A DNA stretch of 64,000 nt, from assembly GCF_024679245.1 (NCBI RefSeq), contig NC_090185.1:27282926-27346925 (forward strand), written 5' to 3'. The number at the start of each line of letters is the position of its first letter. Within the stretch, counting starts at the first letter, position 1. This document shows, in pieces, positions 1 through 10,599 of the stretch. Both the position numbers and the translations under genes were made by a program. Under the pieces are notes generated by a model. It was not told the DNA's origin. It worked only from the letters and a program-made list of their open reading frames with translations, and did not search any database. Origin of the DNA: Pseudorasbora parva (taxonomy: Eukaryota > Chordata > Actinopteri > Cypriniformes > Gobionidae).

Positions 1-102
1 TAGCAGTGAAATGAGACTCCATAGCAGCTAATGACAGGGCCGAAGGGGATGATGTAAATGATGAAGAGAATGGGGCCAAGGACTGACCCCTGAGGGACCA
101 CG
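1..102 (-). pseudogene. L2/CR1-superfamily LINE reverse transcriptase fragment
   Basis: The reverse complement reads as a short piece of a non-LTR reverse transcriptase. It contains PQGSVLGPILF (RT motif 4), followed by a region ending YGVSFHC just before where the catalytic YADD would lie, which is outside the window. Homology to the fish L2 clade is inferred from this motif and spacing. The frame is lost beyond about position 105. It is a truncated mobile-element remnant, not a gene. Confidence 0.7.
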
Positions 103-332
103 CAGGTAACTGTGTGTTGTCAGGACCGTGCACTTCCAAGGGCTGAAATCAGTTGTAGTTCTTGTGTTTCTCTTTCCTTTAGTGATTCTGCTTGTTGTCA
201 TCAAGTAACAGCTTATTAACAGCAGGTGTGCATAATTAAGTGATGATTGAGCATTAATGATCTCAATAACTTCAACACTGATTCTGTGTTACCTTTCAAC
301 ACTCTGAGTGTGGACTCATAGTGGACTCATAT

Positions 333-528
333 ACAGGTCCTTCTCAAAAAATTAGCATATGTGATAAAAGTTCATTATTTTCCATAATGTAATGATAAAA
401 ATTAAACTTCCATATATTTTAGATTCATTGCACACCAACTGAAATATTTCAGGTCTTTTATTGTTTTAATACTGATGATTTTGGCATACAGCTCATGAAA
501 ACCCAAAATTCCTATCTCAAAAAATTAG
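333..528. repeat. Tc1/mariner-like terminal repeat (IR/DR type)
   Basis: The block starts ACAGGTCCTTCTCAAAAAAT. The string TCTCAAAAAATTAGC occurs near the outer end (about 342) and again near 511, about 170 bp apart. A direct repeat at the outer and inner end of one terminal repeat is the usual layout of Tc1-like elements with long IR/DR termini. No transposase or opposite terminus is seen nearby, so this is a solo end. Confidence 0.6.
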
Positions 529-1133
529 CTGCATTAAACAATTTCGTAAAGAAAAAAAAAATTAAATCAACTCCATAGTGGATTCCAAGTGATCAAGGGC
601 TTAGGGCGTTCCAGTTCAGTCCATTGCAAATTCATTTCCGGAAATGCATTTCCGCCAGTAGTGGGCACTCATGCAACGTAAGCAATGATGCACATCCGAG
701 TGAACGAGACGGAGGGAAGTTCGCGAGTGAAGGGCATAATAAAAAAACGAACTGGAACGCAGCATAGGTTTCCGGATGCAACCTTCATCTCTCATGCACT
801 GCTCAAGCAGCCTGTTTCTATCGCACTCTTAGCGTGTCATCGTCAGCGGCCACTTCTTAAAGGGGAAGTACACTTTTAGTTTTGGGGCTTTATATTTTAA
901 TACCACCCGGTTACACATATACAATATATATATTTTTTAAATGTATATATGACTTTAGAGAACAGGGAGGAAAGTTAAACTATCAACATTCAGACCTACT
1001 GACATTGTTAGACTGATCCTAAATTATTTTAACCATTGAAAATATGAGCAATAATGATAAAATCCACTTTTGGATTATTTGAAAGATCTCATTTAAATTA
1101 AAACGCGTGAATAAGACACAATAATGGTCAAAC
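529..1133. other. No gene recognised; region beside the first receptor exon
   Basis: A short AT-rich stretch is followed by GC-richer sequence with small open frames that resemble no known protein. From about 960 to 1133 the sequence is intronic flank of the receptor signal exon; similar sequence flanks the copies at 20.7 and 35.05 kb. I see nothing else here. Confidence 0.4.
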
Positions 1134-1235
1134 CTGTAACGTGCAGCAGGATCAGGATCAGAGATAAGAGTCTGGAGTTCATGTTCTTCACTTTCTGTAA
1201 ATTCAGATTCAATGAAAGACTCAGAGCTGCTCTTC
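1134..1235 (-). CDS. Signal-peptide exon of a CD22/Siglec-like receptor, first copy (partial gene)
   Basis: This exon encodes the 5' UTR end and signal peptide of an Ig-superfamily receptor. The ATG is at 1182-1180 and reads MNSRLLSLILILLHVT, a short hydrophobic leader. The exon ends at 1134 with ACAG followed by intron GTTTGA. The acceptor (CTCAG) is intact at 1236-1237. An upstream noncoding exon begins at 1397 with a GTAAAT donor. The same arrangement occurs at 20747-20848 in the complete gene. The remaining exons would lie to the left, where only LINE and Tc1 remnants are seen before the window ends. Either the gene continues outside the window or this 5' end is orphaned. Confidence 0.7.
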
Positions 1236-1474
1236 CTGAGGAAGAAAAAAACAAAAAAAATACACACATTGAGTTTGACTGAGACACTTGACAACAGAGT
1301 CAGATTCATGACCACAGTAACACACTTCAGAAAGTCGTAAAATGTGCTTGAAATAACATTTTAATGTAGTTTAAATGCAATTAAGATTATATTTACCTCA
1401 ATTACATGTTGCTGTTGTTCTCTGGCTTTAGATGCAGTTTCTACTGTATGTTTTAGAAGCTGTGCAGACGTTAT

Positions 1475-1682
1475 GCTCTTATTTCCTTCCCTTTTTTACT
1501 AACACACACATATCAAAAAAGAAAAGAACGGAAAAGATGCTTAAGAAAATCGTTACTGTCAAACTCAACTCAGGAAGTCAGTATCAGTCATTATGTTACA
1601 TGAGCGGTTTAAATTAATCAGTTTAAATGAATTAAACCTTAAGTTCTGTGATTTTTAAGTAATATTAAATACAAATCTGAAT

Positions 1683-1750
<68 letters not shown>

Positions 1751-2110
1751 AAATATTCCATATTTGCATAAATTAAAAGCAAATATTATTTGATAACTTT
1801 TCCTGAAATATTTTTGGGAATCGTATGTTTAAGGAAACACACTTTTCTATACTGATTTCAATTTCACCATCAGATGCCCTTATGTGTATGGCCAGAGGAT
1901 TATGGGAAATCAAATCAAGCACAGTTAAGAATTCATTATGCTGAATTTAATAACCAACAGCATAAATCTTTGAAGACAGAAAGTTATGTGATGATGTGTT
2001 TCTCTCACCTACATTAAATATATAAAGTTAAGTGTAGATAAGAATGTTTTAGCAGCACAAAAACTCAAAGGTCAACATCAATAACAATTTAAAGAGATAG
2101 TGCCCCCAAA
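1475..2110. repeat. Inverted segmental duplication, arm A (partner about 32370-33110)
   Basis: This upstream flank of the first receptor copy is found again in reverse complement at about 33110-32370. Shared landmarks include the sequence around GGAAAAGATGCTTAAGAAAA, the TTATGTTACAT region, and the CAAAGGTCAAC block near 2070. The arms differ by scattered substitutions and by the (TA)n tract, which is present only here. Homology continues past 2110 into the repeat carrying the SINE and the LINE. Confidence 0.75.
1686..1746. repeat. (TA)n microsatellite
   Basis: About 30 uninterrupted TA units. The tract is absent or very short in the inverted partner copy near 32.7 kb, so it expanded after the duplication. 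Confidence 0.95.
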
Positions 2111-2161
2111 AATGAACATTTTGTCATCACTTACTCAGCTTCATGTTGTTCAAAACAATTT

Positions 2162-2395
2162 TTTTTAGGTCACCTACAAACCGGAAGGTTGGTGGTTCGA
2201 TCCCCGGTTCCACCTGACCAAGTGTCAAGGTGTCCATGAGTAAGACACCAAACCCCAGCTGCTCCCGACGACCTGGATGGCCCCCTACATCGTCATCGGT
2301 GTATGAATGGGTGAATGTGAGGCAACATGTAAAGTGCTTTGGATGGCCATGGGTCTGTTAAAAGTGCTATATAAATGCAGTCCATTTACTATTTA
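2162..2395 (+). repeat. tRNA-derived SINE, 5' truncated
   Basis: The left part contains GGTTCGATCCCCGG, a good RNA polymerase III B box (GGTTCRANNCC). The tail has the widespread fish sequence GTGTATGAATGGGTGAATG and ends AGTGCTATATAAATGCAGTC. The A box is missing, so the copy is probably not transcribed from its own promoter. It interrupts an older repeat whose inverted partner at 32.0-32.3 kb lacks it. Confidence 0.65.
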
Positions 2396-2721
2396 CCATT
2401 GACTTCCATAGCATGAAAGGTCAACAGGAGACCATCTATTTGGCTACCCATATTCTTTAAAATATATTATGTTGTGTTTAACAGAAGAAAGAGCAGGGTT
2501 TGGTAGAAGTCTCTGGGAGAGGGGCGGAGAAGCACTGAGACTATCGCGAGACTTTGGGTGAGATCCAACATGGCGGCGCACTGAACACCGTATGTAAACA
2601 GGAATACATATATATATTTTTCTCCTGCCTAAACTGGTTATTACCTTTCAACAACTCACAACCAAAACCGGACAATATCTGCTCTACCTTCTCCGACGGC
2701 CATCTCTTCATTTTTGTCACT

Positions 2722-3474
2722 ATGTCATCCGAACCCAGCAAGAAACGCACCCGCGACGGCTCAACTGAGACTGAACCAGAATCACCTCCCGCTCTCGCTT
2801 CTTCTACAGTCACCATCGAGGTCAGTTTACTGCAATCCATAAACAGCAAACTTTCTATACTGGAACATCTTCATGCAGACATTAAGGATTTAAAAGCCAG
2901 CCTCGAATTTTCTCAATCACAGATCGACACACTCGCATTAGAAAACCGTGAGTTAAAAGGAACTGTCACAAACCTATCGAACCAGGTTAATCATCTGACC
3001 AGCGAAAATCGAATCATGAAAGAAAAATTGCTAGACCTCCAATGCCGCAGCATGCGCGATAACCTAATTTTTTCAGGACTCCCTATACCCAAATCTACAC
3101 CCGACGACCCGGAGAAAGCAGTTAAAGAATTCATGCAATCATCCCTGAAAATCCCACCAGAGACAGTTAACAGGATTACCTTCCACCGAGTACACCGTCT
3201 CACTTCCAAAGACAATAAAAGGCCACCTCCAATAATAGCGAAATTTGAACATTACAAGCATAAAGAACTCATTAAAAGCAAAGGAAAGGAACTGAAAGGC
3301 ACACCATTTGGTCTGAACGACCAATTCCCTAAAGAAATACAGGAAAGAAGAAGAGCCCTCCTGCCTATAATGAAACAACTCAGACAGGAGGGGAAACGAG
3401 CCACACTTTCTGTCGATAAACTGTATGTAGATGGAATACTCTACCGCAACCATAATATCACCACCTGGTTTTAG
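2722..3474 (+). CDS. LINE ORF1 protein (L1-type nucleic-acid chaperone)
   Basis: This is a 250-residue RNA-binding protein that would coat the LINE transcript. The ATG at 2722 (MSSEPSKKRTRDG) is preferred over the in-frame ATG at 2554 because upstream residues look like translated UTR. Residues 1-30 are polar and basic. About 35-105 form a heptad-rich coiled coil (LLQSINSKLSILEHL, then repeated Leu/Ile spacing). From about 110 comes an RRM-like domain (MRDNLIFSGLPI) and a basic C-terminal part with FGLNDQFPKEI. This order matches vertebrate L1 ORF1 proteins (coiled coil, RRM, C-terminal domain). A 524-bp spacer to ORF2 implies reinitiation or another unconventional way of translating ORF2. 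Confidence 0.85.
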   Translation: MSSEPSKKRTRDGSTETEPESPPALASSTVTIEVSLLQSINSKLSILEHLHADIKDLKASLEFSQSQIDTLALENRELKGTVTNLSNQVNHLTSENRIMKEKLLDLQCRSMRDNLIFSGLPIPKSTPDDPEKAVKEFMQSSLKIPPETVNRITFHRVHRLTSKDNKRPPPIIAKFEHYKHKELIKSKGKELKGTPFGLNDQFPKEIQERRRALLPIMKQLRQEGKRATLSVDKLYVDGILYRNHNITTWF

Positions 3475-3998
3475 TAGCTCTTATACCACGCCAATATGCA
3501 TCTTGATTGTAATTTTGACACCCTCCCCCTCCCTTAAACTTGCAGTAACCTACTGGCCCTGACGCCCCGAATGCGACCTCTGTCCTCTCTCTTCCTATGT
3601 CTCAATCTCCCCTTGTCCACTCCTTTCTCTCTTTTTCTCTCAATGTTGAGTGCTTATAATGTTTTGTTCACTATGTTTCGTCTATGGTTTGTTTGCCTGT
3701 ATGTACTGTTTGTTTGTGTTCATTGTGACTGTAGGCTGAACTTCAATTGTGATCCTTGTGCTGTGAATACTAAACAAGTAATGCTGACGCCACTCCAGAA
3801 CCAGAGTCATACCTCTTCATTCACGGTATCTACCCTACCCTGCATCCTGTATAACTCATACACATACCATATCACATACCTATTCATCTCCCTCCTTATC
3901 CCCCTCTCTACGTTGAGTCATATACACACCTGCGCACACCCTCACACACACACTGCCCTTATCGCCATCATACATTTTCATAACTCCTCAATCACAAT

Positions 3999-6900
3999 AT
4001 GGCACCACTTACATTTCTGACTTGGAACATTCGTGGGGTTGGATCTCAGGCAAAGAGGATCAAAGTCTTTAAACATTTGGATAATTTAAAAGCTGACATA
4101 TGTCTCCTACAAGAAACTCACCTATCAGAATCAGACTACATCCGCATCAAATCAACAGAATTCAGTCACCTATTTTCAGCACATTACAACACAAAACAAA
4201 GGGGAGTTTGTATTTTGATAAGAAAAAATATCTCATTCACTCATAACACCACCATCACAGACCCAGAAGGACGTTTTATCATCATAAACATCTCAATCAA
4301 CAGCACCCCTGTTACAATTGCAAGTGTTTATGGCCCCAATACAGATGATCCAGTTTTCTTTCAGAACCTTTTTTCTTCCATCTCAACTATATCTGACTGC
4401 CCCATCATAATCGCAGGTGACTTCAATACCGTTTTAGACCCCACAATAGACAGATCTGATCACTCAAAAAACAAACGAATATGGCAATCCGCAAAAACAA
4501 TAAAACAGTTCATGAGCGATTTTGGCCTTGGCGATGGTTGGCGGCTAAAGCACCCGAACTCCAAAGACTACACTTTTTTTTCTCCAGTCCACCACTCTTA
4601 TTCCCGTATTGATTATTTTCTAACCAGCAACTCTATCATGCCGAATATTTCTGATTCAACAATACATCCTATAGTCATTAGTGACCATGCTCCGGTTACA
4701 ATCAAATGGAACATAATTAACCTACAGAAACCCATTAGCAGATGGCGTTTCAACACATCTCTCTTGCAAGACCCAAAATTCATCAGTTTTATTAGGAGAG
4801 AGTGGGCTTTCTTTCTAGAAGTGAACGATTCCCCTGGAACCTCTCCATCCCTTCTGTGGGAAACAGGAAAAGCAGTGATTAGAGGAAGAATTATTTCGTA
4901 TTCTGTATATAATAAAAAGAAGGAAAAAGAACAGGAAGCAGATCTAAATAACAAAATCAAACAATTGGAAGAAATCAATGCAAACAACCCAACAGAAGAA
5001 ACGTGGTCGGAACTAAGAAAACATAAATTCAAACTCAATGAAATTCTCAACAAACGCACTCAGTTTATCATCCATCGTTTGAGGCAAGAAAACTTCCACC
5101 ATAGCAATATATCAGGTAAATACTTAGCAAATCAAATTCAACGGAACAAAGAAAAAGCAACAATCTCAGTCATAAAAAACGCAGCAGGGAAGCCAACCAG
5201 CTCACCAGAAGAGATAAATCAGGTTTTTTACAATTTTTACAATAAACTATATTCTTCAAAAAATAACCCTAATCAGGAATCCATCGACTCATTTCTAAAT
5301 AGCATCAAATTACCACAACTCAGTGAAAATCAAACAAATAATTTAGAGTCACCTATAACTCAACAAGAACTGTATGTTGCTCTTAAACATATGCCTAATG
5401 ATAAAGCACCAGGTCCGGATGGCTTCCCTGCTGAGTTCTACAAACAATTCTGGCCCATCTTAGCTCCACTTTTCATCAGAATGTTTAATGAATCAAAACA
5501 AAAAGGAAGACTTCCAGCTAGTTCCACCACAGCATCAATTTCACTCCTCCTTAAGCCCAATAAGGACCCAACAATGCCATCCAGCTACCGGCCAATTTCT
5601 CTTCTCAATGTTGACAATAAAATAATCGCCAAAACATTAGCACGTAGACTAGAAGAGGTATCTCCATCCATTATCCACCCAGACCAAACTGGCTTCATTA
5701 AAGGCAGAATTTCATCTTCCAACACCCGCAGACTGTTTAATGTTATGTACCACTCCTCAACTCTTCAAAAAAATACTATTATAGCAACTCTTGACGCAGA
5801 AAAAGCTTTTGACAGGGTAAACTGGAATTTCCTGTTTTCCACTATGAGGCGGTTTGGTTTCGGGGAATCGTTCATTAAATGGGTTAAACTTCTTTACAAT
5901 TCACCTTCAGCCACAGTGATCACCAATGGACTAACATCACAAAGTTTCACACTATACCGGGGAACTAGACAGGGATGCCCACTCTCCCCTTCTTTATTTA
6001 CCATCTTCATTGAACCTCTAGCAGCCGCCATCCGTCAGAACCCCCGCATCAAGGGAGTTCAGACTCCAACTATGGATCATAAAATCAGTCTCTACGCTGA
6101 CGACATCCTTCTCTTTCTTCAAGACCCCAGAGCATCAGTACAAGAAACAATTAAACTCATTGACACATTCTCTAATATTTCTGAATACTCAATCAATTGG
6201 AATAAGTCTGCAATTCTCCCCTTACACCCGAACAGCTGGGAAGTGACAGCACACTCTTCACCGATCCCACTCTGCACTAATTATATTACATATTTAGGGA
6301 TAAAGGTCTCTGCCAGGCTGTCCGACTTATTTACTCTAAATTTCCCCCCACTACTTAATTCAATAGTTGATGACCTGCAGCGCTGGATGAACCTCCCACT
6401 ATCCATCATGGGCAGAATATCAGTCATCAAAATGACAATATTACCCAAAATAAATTATTTATTCTCAATGATTCCCACTCAGCCCACCTCAATCTGGTTT
6501 AAGACTCTCGACTCAACAATTACTCAATTCTACTGGAAAAATAAGACACCAAGAATCAAACTGACCACTCTACAAAAACCTAAAGCACTCGGAGGACTAG
6601 AGGCTCCACACTTCCAGCACTATGCACTGGCCAACCAGCTTCAATACATCTACAAATGGTTACATCCCACTCCCTCAGACCACACCTGGTTAGACTTAGA
6701 ACAAACCATCTGCAAGGATATTCAGATCTCAGACCTCCCATTCTGCAGTCAGTCAATCAAAAAACATCCTTCCTTCAAAGCACCAACAGTATCGTCCAGT
6801 CTGACAGCCTGGTGGAAATTCTATCACATTACTAGTTCACCTGTAGCACCATCAATTCGCACCCCAATTTGGAACAACCCCGACTTCATGGTCAACAAAA

Positions 6901-7766
6901 CAACACTCAACTTTCTCACATGGATAGGCAAGGGTATTACTCACCTTCACCACATCATTCAAGACAAAAATCTGGTTTCATTCTCTTATTTGATCCAGAA
7001 GCATGGCATCGAGAGTAAACACTTCTTAGAATACCTACAAATTAAATCATCTATTCAAGCAAAAATTAATATTCAAACCGCTAACCTGGACATCCCTCCG
7101 CCAATTTTGGAGCTGATCAACATTCCCTCACCCAAAAAAATTCTCTCTAAAATGTACAAAATTATATTTCATTTAGAAAAAACATTAAGCCTTCCATGTC
7201 ACAAATGGGAAGCAGACTTGTCCATTACTCCCGGTGCCGACTTCTGGACCCAAATCTGTAAAAACATCTACCTAATGACAAAAAATAGTAATCTACAACT
7301 AATACAATACAAGGTACTTCACAGATTTCACTTCACTGCACAGAAATTGTCTAAAATGGGGTTTGGTTCTGATTTATGTTCTCACTGCATGCAAAATAAC
7401 CCAGACACATACATTCATGCTGTCTGGCAATGCACTCCAGTCAGCCGTTTTTGGGTAAGTGTCACAGAATCACTCTCTTCTATCTTTGGCTGTCACATCC
7501 CAGCAACCCCTTCCCTGTGTATTCTTGGTGATACTACCACAATCAACTTAAGCACCTCGTGCAATAAAACACTGCTAGTAGCATTGACTATCGCCAAGAA
7601 AACAATACTCATGAACTGGAAATCAAGGAACAATATACATATTACTCACTGGAAAAACTTGTTAACAGATTATATATCAATGGACACTATATCATCTCCA
7701 AAATTAATCAATACTCAAGATTCACCCTCCCTTTGGTCACCCTTCATCACCTACTTACAGTCCTGA
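3999..7766 (+). CDS. LINE ORF2: AP-endonuclease and reverse transcriptase
   Basis: This 1,255-residue polyprotein is uninterrupted. Residues 1-240 are an AP-like endonuclease with WNIRG, QETH, YGPN, GDFN, SRIDYF and SDHAPV. The reverse transcriptase spans roughly 450-770, with KAPGPDGFPAEFYK, SYRPISLLNVD, HPDQTGFIKGR, DAEKAFDRVNW, GTRQGCPLSPSLF and the catalytic YADD at residues 699-702. A C-terminal CCHC-like cluster (CSHC through VWQC) lies near 1127-1145. It nicks target DNA and primes cDNA synthesis from the LINE RNA. The endonuclease type and RT motifs place it in the L1/Tx1 group. A truncated relative of the last part of this ORF is found at 43.8 kb. Confidence 0.92.
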   Translation: MAPLTFLTWNIRGVGSQAKRIKVFKHLDNLKADICLLQETHLSESDYIRIKSTEFSHLFSAHYNTKQRGVCILIRKNISFTHNTTITDPEGRFIIINISINSTPVTIASVYGPNTDDPVFFQNLFSSISTISDCPIIIAGDFNTVLDPTIDRSDHSKNKRIWQSAKTIKQFMSDFGLGDGWRLKHPNSKDYTFFSPVHHSYSRIDYFLTSNSIMPNISDSTIHPIVISDHAPVTIKWNIINLQKPISRWRFNTSLLQDPKFISFIRREWAFFLEVNDSPGTSPSLLWETGKAVIRGRIISYSVYNKKKEKEQEADLNNKIKQLEEINANNPTEETWSELRKHKFKLNEILNKRTQFIIHRLRQENFHHSNISGKYLANQIQRNKEKATISVIKNAAGKPTSSPEEINQVFYNFYNKLYSSKNNPNQESIDSFLNSIKLPQLSENQTNNLESPITQQELYVALKHMPNDKAPGPDGFPAEFYKQFWPILAPLFIRMFNESKQKGRLPASSTTASISLLLKPNKDPTMPSSYRPISLLNVDNKIIAKTLARRLEEVSPSIIHPDQTGFIKGRISSSNTRRLFNVMYHSSTLQKNTIIATLDAEKAFDRVNWNFLFSTMRRFGFGESFIKWVKLLYNSPSATVITNGLTSQSFTLYRGTRQGCPLSPSLFTIFIEPLAAAIRQNPRIKGVQTPTMDHKISLYADDILLFLQDPRASVQETIKLIDTFSNISEYSINWNKSAILPLHPNSWEVTAHSSPIPLCTNYITYLGIKVSARLSDLFTLNFPPLLNSIVDDLQRWMNLPLSIMGRISVIKMTILPKINYLFSMIPTQPTSIWFKTLDSTITQFYWKNKTPRIKLTTLQKPKALGGLEAPHFQHYALANQLQYIYKWLHPTPSDHTWLDLEQTICKDIQISDLPFCSQSIKKHPSFKAPTVSSSLTAWWKFYHITSSPVAPSIRTPIWNNPDFMVNKTTLNFLTWIGKGITHLHHIIQDKNLVSFSYLIQKHGIESKHFLEYLQIKSSIQAKINIQTANLDIPPPILELINIPSPKKILSKMYKIIFHLEKTLSLPCHKWEADLSITPGADFWTQICKNIYLMTKNSNLQLIQYKVLHRFHFTAQKLSKMGFGSDLCSHCMQNNPDTYIHAVWQCTPVSRFWVSVTESLSSIFGCHIPATPSLCILGDTTTINLSTSCNKTLLVALTIAKKTILMNWKSRNNIHITHWKNLLTDYISMDTISSPKLINTQDSPSLWSPFITYLQS

Positions 7767-8056
7767 CACTCTCTCCCTGAGATCCAAACCACAACGTCAG
7801 ATCCACACATTTCTTCATATTCACATGTCAATAGCCACAAACACTAGGGCAGAGGATGGTAGCTGGAACAATCATCATTGATGGTGATGATAACAATGAT
7901 GGTGATAATAATGGTAATGATAATAATAATGATAATAATAATAATATTGTTGTGATTATTATTAATTATTATTAATTAAATATGAATATAATTTCCCCCT
8001 CCCCTTCTATCTTCTATTTTTATTTTTTTTATTTTTTCTAATAACTTCATTATTTA

Positions 8057-8139
<83 letters not shown>

Positions 8140-8866
8140 CCTCTCTCTCTACTTCTCTCTACTCGTCTCTATTGTGCCTGGGCCCCATGGATGGCTCGGA
8201 CGGCCCGGTCCTGTGGGGTTGCCATGTTGGTTTGGTGTCGGCCGGTCCGGTGGGGTATCTGCGGGTTCTAGGGCCCCCATGGGGCCCCCCTCCCCACTCA
8301 GGCATGCGTGCGCCACACCCTGGTAGCACTCAACACGCCTTACTCTCTTTTAAATGCTCTACACATTAGGCTGGACACATCATATTTCTACCAATAACAA
8401 GAATAAAAATCAAAATAGGGTATGTGAGATGTACATGTGGATGCCTTAGCAGGTGTTTCACTGTACACCTCACTTCTTTTAATGCACAGAGAAAGCATAT
8501 ATCCACTAATACATAGGGGGAGTGCGTTGTGCAGGAAGGGGGGATCTGGGTAGATACTCACCCTGCATATCCACTTCTTTTAATGCAGTACATCTGACAA
8601 GCCCATAATTTAGTAATTCACACTCATACATAGGGCGAGAGTAGTATGTTGAGAATTGGCTATGGGGTTGGGGCGTGGTAGATCCTGTGGGGGGAGGGGG
8701 TTGTGTGCTGTGGGCCTGATGGCACGCAGGGCCTCCCCTCTGCTGCCCCACCATGGTATACCCTGTGCGGGGACCGGAGAGCACTGTGGCTTTGTATGGG
8801 TGACCAGGCAGTCTGAATTCAGCTTTTTACAGTTCCCCCCCCCCCCCCCCCACACCCCACACCCCA

Positions 8867-8909
<43 letters not shown>

Positions 8910-9106
8910 TTCTTCACTCCTGGCATTTTTTTTTTTTTTTTTTTTTTTTTTTCTTACTTAATTTTTGCCATTTCATTCATATCTAGAATCAACCTGTATG
9001 CAATAACACTCAGCCTTTATATTTGTTGTTAATGTTATTTCCTATCAAGATAATATTCTAATATTATGTGTAATACATGTGTCTATTGTATTGTTATAGT
9101 TTGTTT

Positions 9107-9146
<40 letters not shown>
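7767..9146 (+). repeat. LINE 3' UTR with several microsatellites and poly(A)
   Basis: The region after the ORF2 stop contains AT-rich (GAT/AAT)n repeats at 7877-7980, a (CT)n tract at about 8063-8157, a C run at 8837-8850, an (AC)n tract at about 8870-8906, a T run near 8929-8952 and the terminal A run from about 9112. Small open frames over these tracts are low-complexity artefacts. The sister copy at 43.8-45.0 kb shares the ATG/ATT-rich composition and an A-tail after CAATAAAAA. Confidence 0.75.
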
Positions 9147-9149
<3 letters not shown>

Positions 9150-9224
9150 AGAAAGAAAGTCTTACAGTTTTGGAACAAAAGGAGGGTTGATCTACTGGGA
9201 TTTTCATGCACAACCACACAGTAG

Positions 9225-9979
9225 TAATGTCCGGTTCGCAAATGAATCATTCTTTTTAACCAGATCTTTTTAGTGAACCGGTCGAACCGGTCTACCAAAT
9301 TGGACTGAATTGTTCTAAATGGTTTGCATCTCAAATCACTATAGTTACTAACTTTCTGACATGAGTGACAGTCCCTCAAAAGCTGTTCCTGAAAATACTG
9401 TGCATTATTGATCAAACAAATAAATATTTAGTTTGACCAATAATGCACAATATTTTCAGGAACAGCTTTTTTCTTATTTAATTTCTCGCTTTTTACTTAT
9501 TTAAAAGTCAATACACATTTTAAAATGTAATCAAAACAGTAGGTTCGATATAAGACTTCATATTCAGCTTGCAGCAGTTCGCAGCTCAGCACACACACAC
9601 TTATACAGCAGTTCTCGGGTCAGGAACGGGTTGCAGTGGTTCTCGGATCACCAGTACAGAATCGAGAACCGTTTCTATCGGACACGTTCGATCTGTCGTG
9701 TTTGCACGACAGTGGCTGTGTTGAGTGCTTTTGCAAAACATAAATGAAAAAACATATCCAAATGATGATGATGAAAATAATAATTATTACTATACTAAGT
9801 TTTGATTACAAATACTTTATATGAATGGGTTTGAATGTATTTTCATCTGCCGGTATGATAGAAATGACATCATTGTGTAAGGACGTAAAAGAACCGGTGA
9901 TCTGTTTTTTTAACCGGTTCATTGAAATGTACTGTCCGAAAGAACCGGTTCGTGGAAAATAACTGAACTTCCCATCACT
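9225..9979. mobile_element. Non-autonomous hAT-like element
   Basis: The ends are TAGTAATGTCCGGTTC on the left and GAACTTCCCATCACTA on the right; the right end read inward gives TAGTGATGGGAAGTTC, a common fish hAT terminus. Sub-terminal blocks on both sides repeat GAACCGGT motifs. No transposase is present. The 8-bp flanks (CCACACAG and CAATATAG) match only partly, so a target-site duplication is not convincing. Confidence 0.55.
9378..9470. repeat. 40-bp near-perfect hairpin inside the hAT-like element
   Basis: Arm 9378-9417 and arm 9431-9470 are reverse complements with two mismatches over 40 bp. They are separated by a 13-base A/T loop. The arm begins AAAAGCTGTTCCTGAAAATA. It may be a foldback insertion or a structural part of the host element. 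Confidence 0.85.
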
Positions 9980-10035
9980 ACAATATAGGGTTCACAGAGA
10001 TTGGTTCGAAAAGAGGAAATATGTGGACAATGTCT

Positions 10036-10332
10036 TGTTGATGCCAGAGGTCAGGAAATAATGGCCAAATTGGTTTGAGCTGATAGAAAGGCAACAGTAA
10101 CTCAAATAACCACTCAAACAACCGGGGTCTGCAGAAGAGCTTCTCTGAACATCCAACACATCGAAATGCAGCAGATGAGATACAGCAGCAGAAGACACAC
10201 GGAGTGCCTCTCCTGTCAGCTGAGAACAGGAAACCGAGGCTATCATTCTCACAGGCTCACAAAATTGGACAATTGGAAAAACATTGCCTAGTCTGATAAG
10301 TCTTTATTTATGCTGTAACATTCAGATAGCCT
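10036..10332 (+). pseudogene. Tc1/mariner transposase fragment
   Basis: The plus strand encodes, in shifting frames, recognisable pieces of a fish Tc1-like transposase: ADRKATVTQIT, then YSSRR, then LTKLDNWK with SDKS at the position expected for the catalytic WSDES region. Stops and frameshifts break it in every frame. It is a dead fragment immediately left of the Gypsy element. Confidence 0.6.
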
Positions 10333-10388
10333 TATTATTTAGTTGTCTTGTTTTTGTCCAGTTTCCTGAAAGAGTCCAGTCTTTTTCG

Positions 10389-10599
10389 TGTAATATACTT
10401 GAATAACTGGAGGAGACGTCACAAGTTTAGGAACTTTACTGGAGTATCAGGCAGTGTAGAACGTACAACTTCATTCGGCCATAGCTGGAACTTAACTGCC
10501 CCAAACACATATTCAATCCCCCAGGGGGAAAAAACGGAACGCCCTCCCCCGTCTTGGGTCTCTTAAAGGAGCCTACTATTACAAAGGTTCGTCATTACA
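10389..10599 (-). repeat. Gypsy 3' LTR
   Basis: This is a 211-bp direct repeat of 14433-14643, differing at only a few positions (for example GTCATTACA here and GTCAATACA there). The integrase stop codon lies at 10597-10595, so the coding region runs 5 bases into this LTR. Confidence 0.93.

Larger units (their letters stand above)
2483..9156 (+). mobile_element. Full-length L1/Tx1-like LINE with target-site duplication
   Basis: The element proper is 2493-9146: a 5' UTR, ORF1 (2722-3474), a 524-bp spacer, ORF2 (3999-7766), a microsatellite-rich 3' UTR and a poly(A) run ending near 9146. A 10-bp direct repeat, AGAAGAAAGA, flanks it (2483-2492 and 9147-9156). The junction is supported independently: the inverted duplicate at about 31.9 kb carries the same flanking sequence without the LINE. 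Both ORFs are open. Sequence alone therefore gives no reason to call it dead, although mobility cannot be shown here. Confidence 0.9.

Noticed and set aside
8610..8961. Open frames in the LINE 3' UTR
   Set aside because: They run through (AC)n, poly(T) and C-run tracts and resemble nothing.
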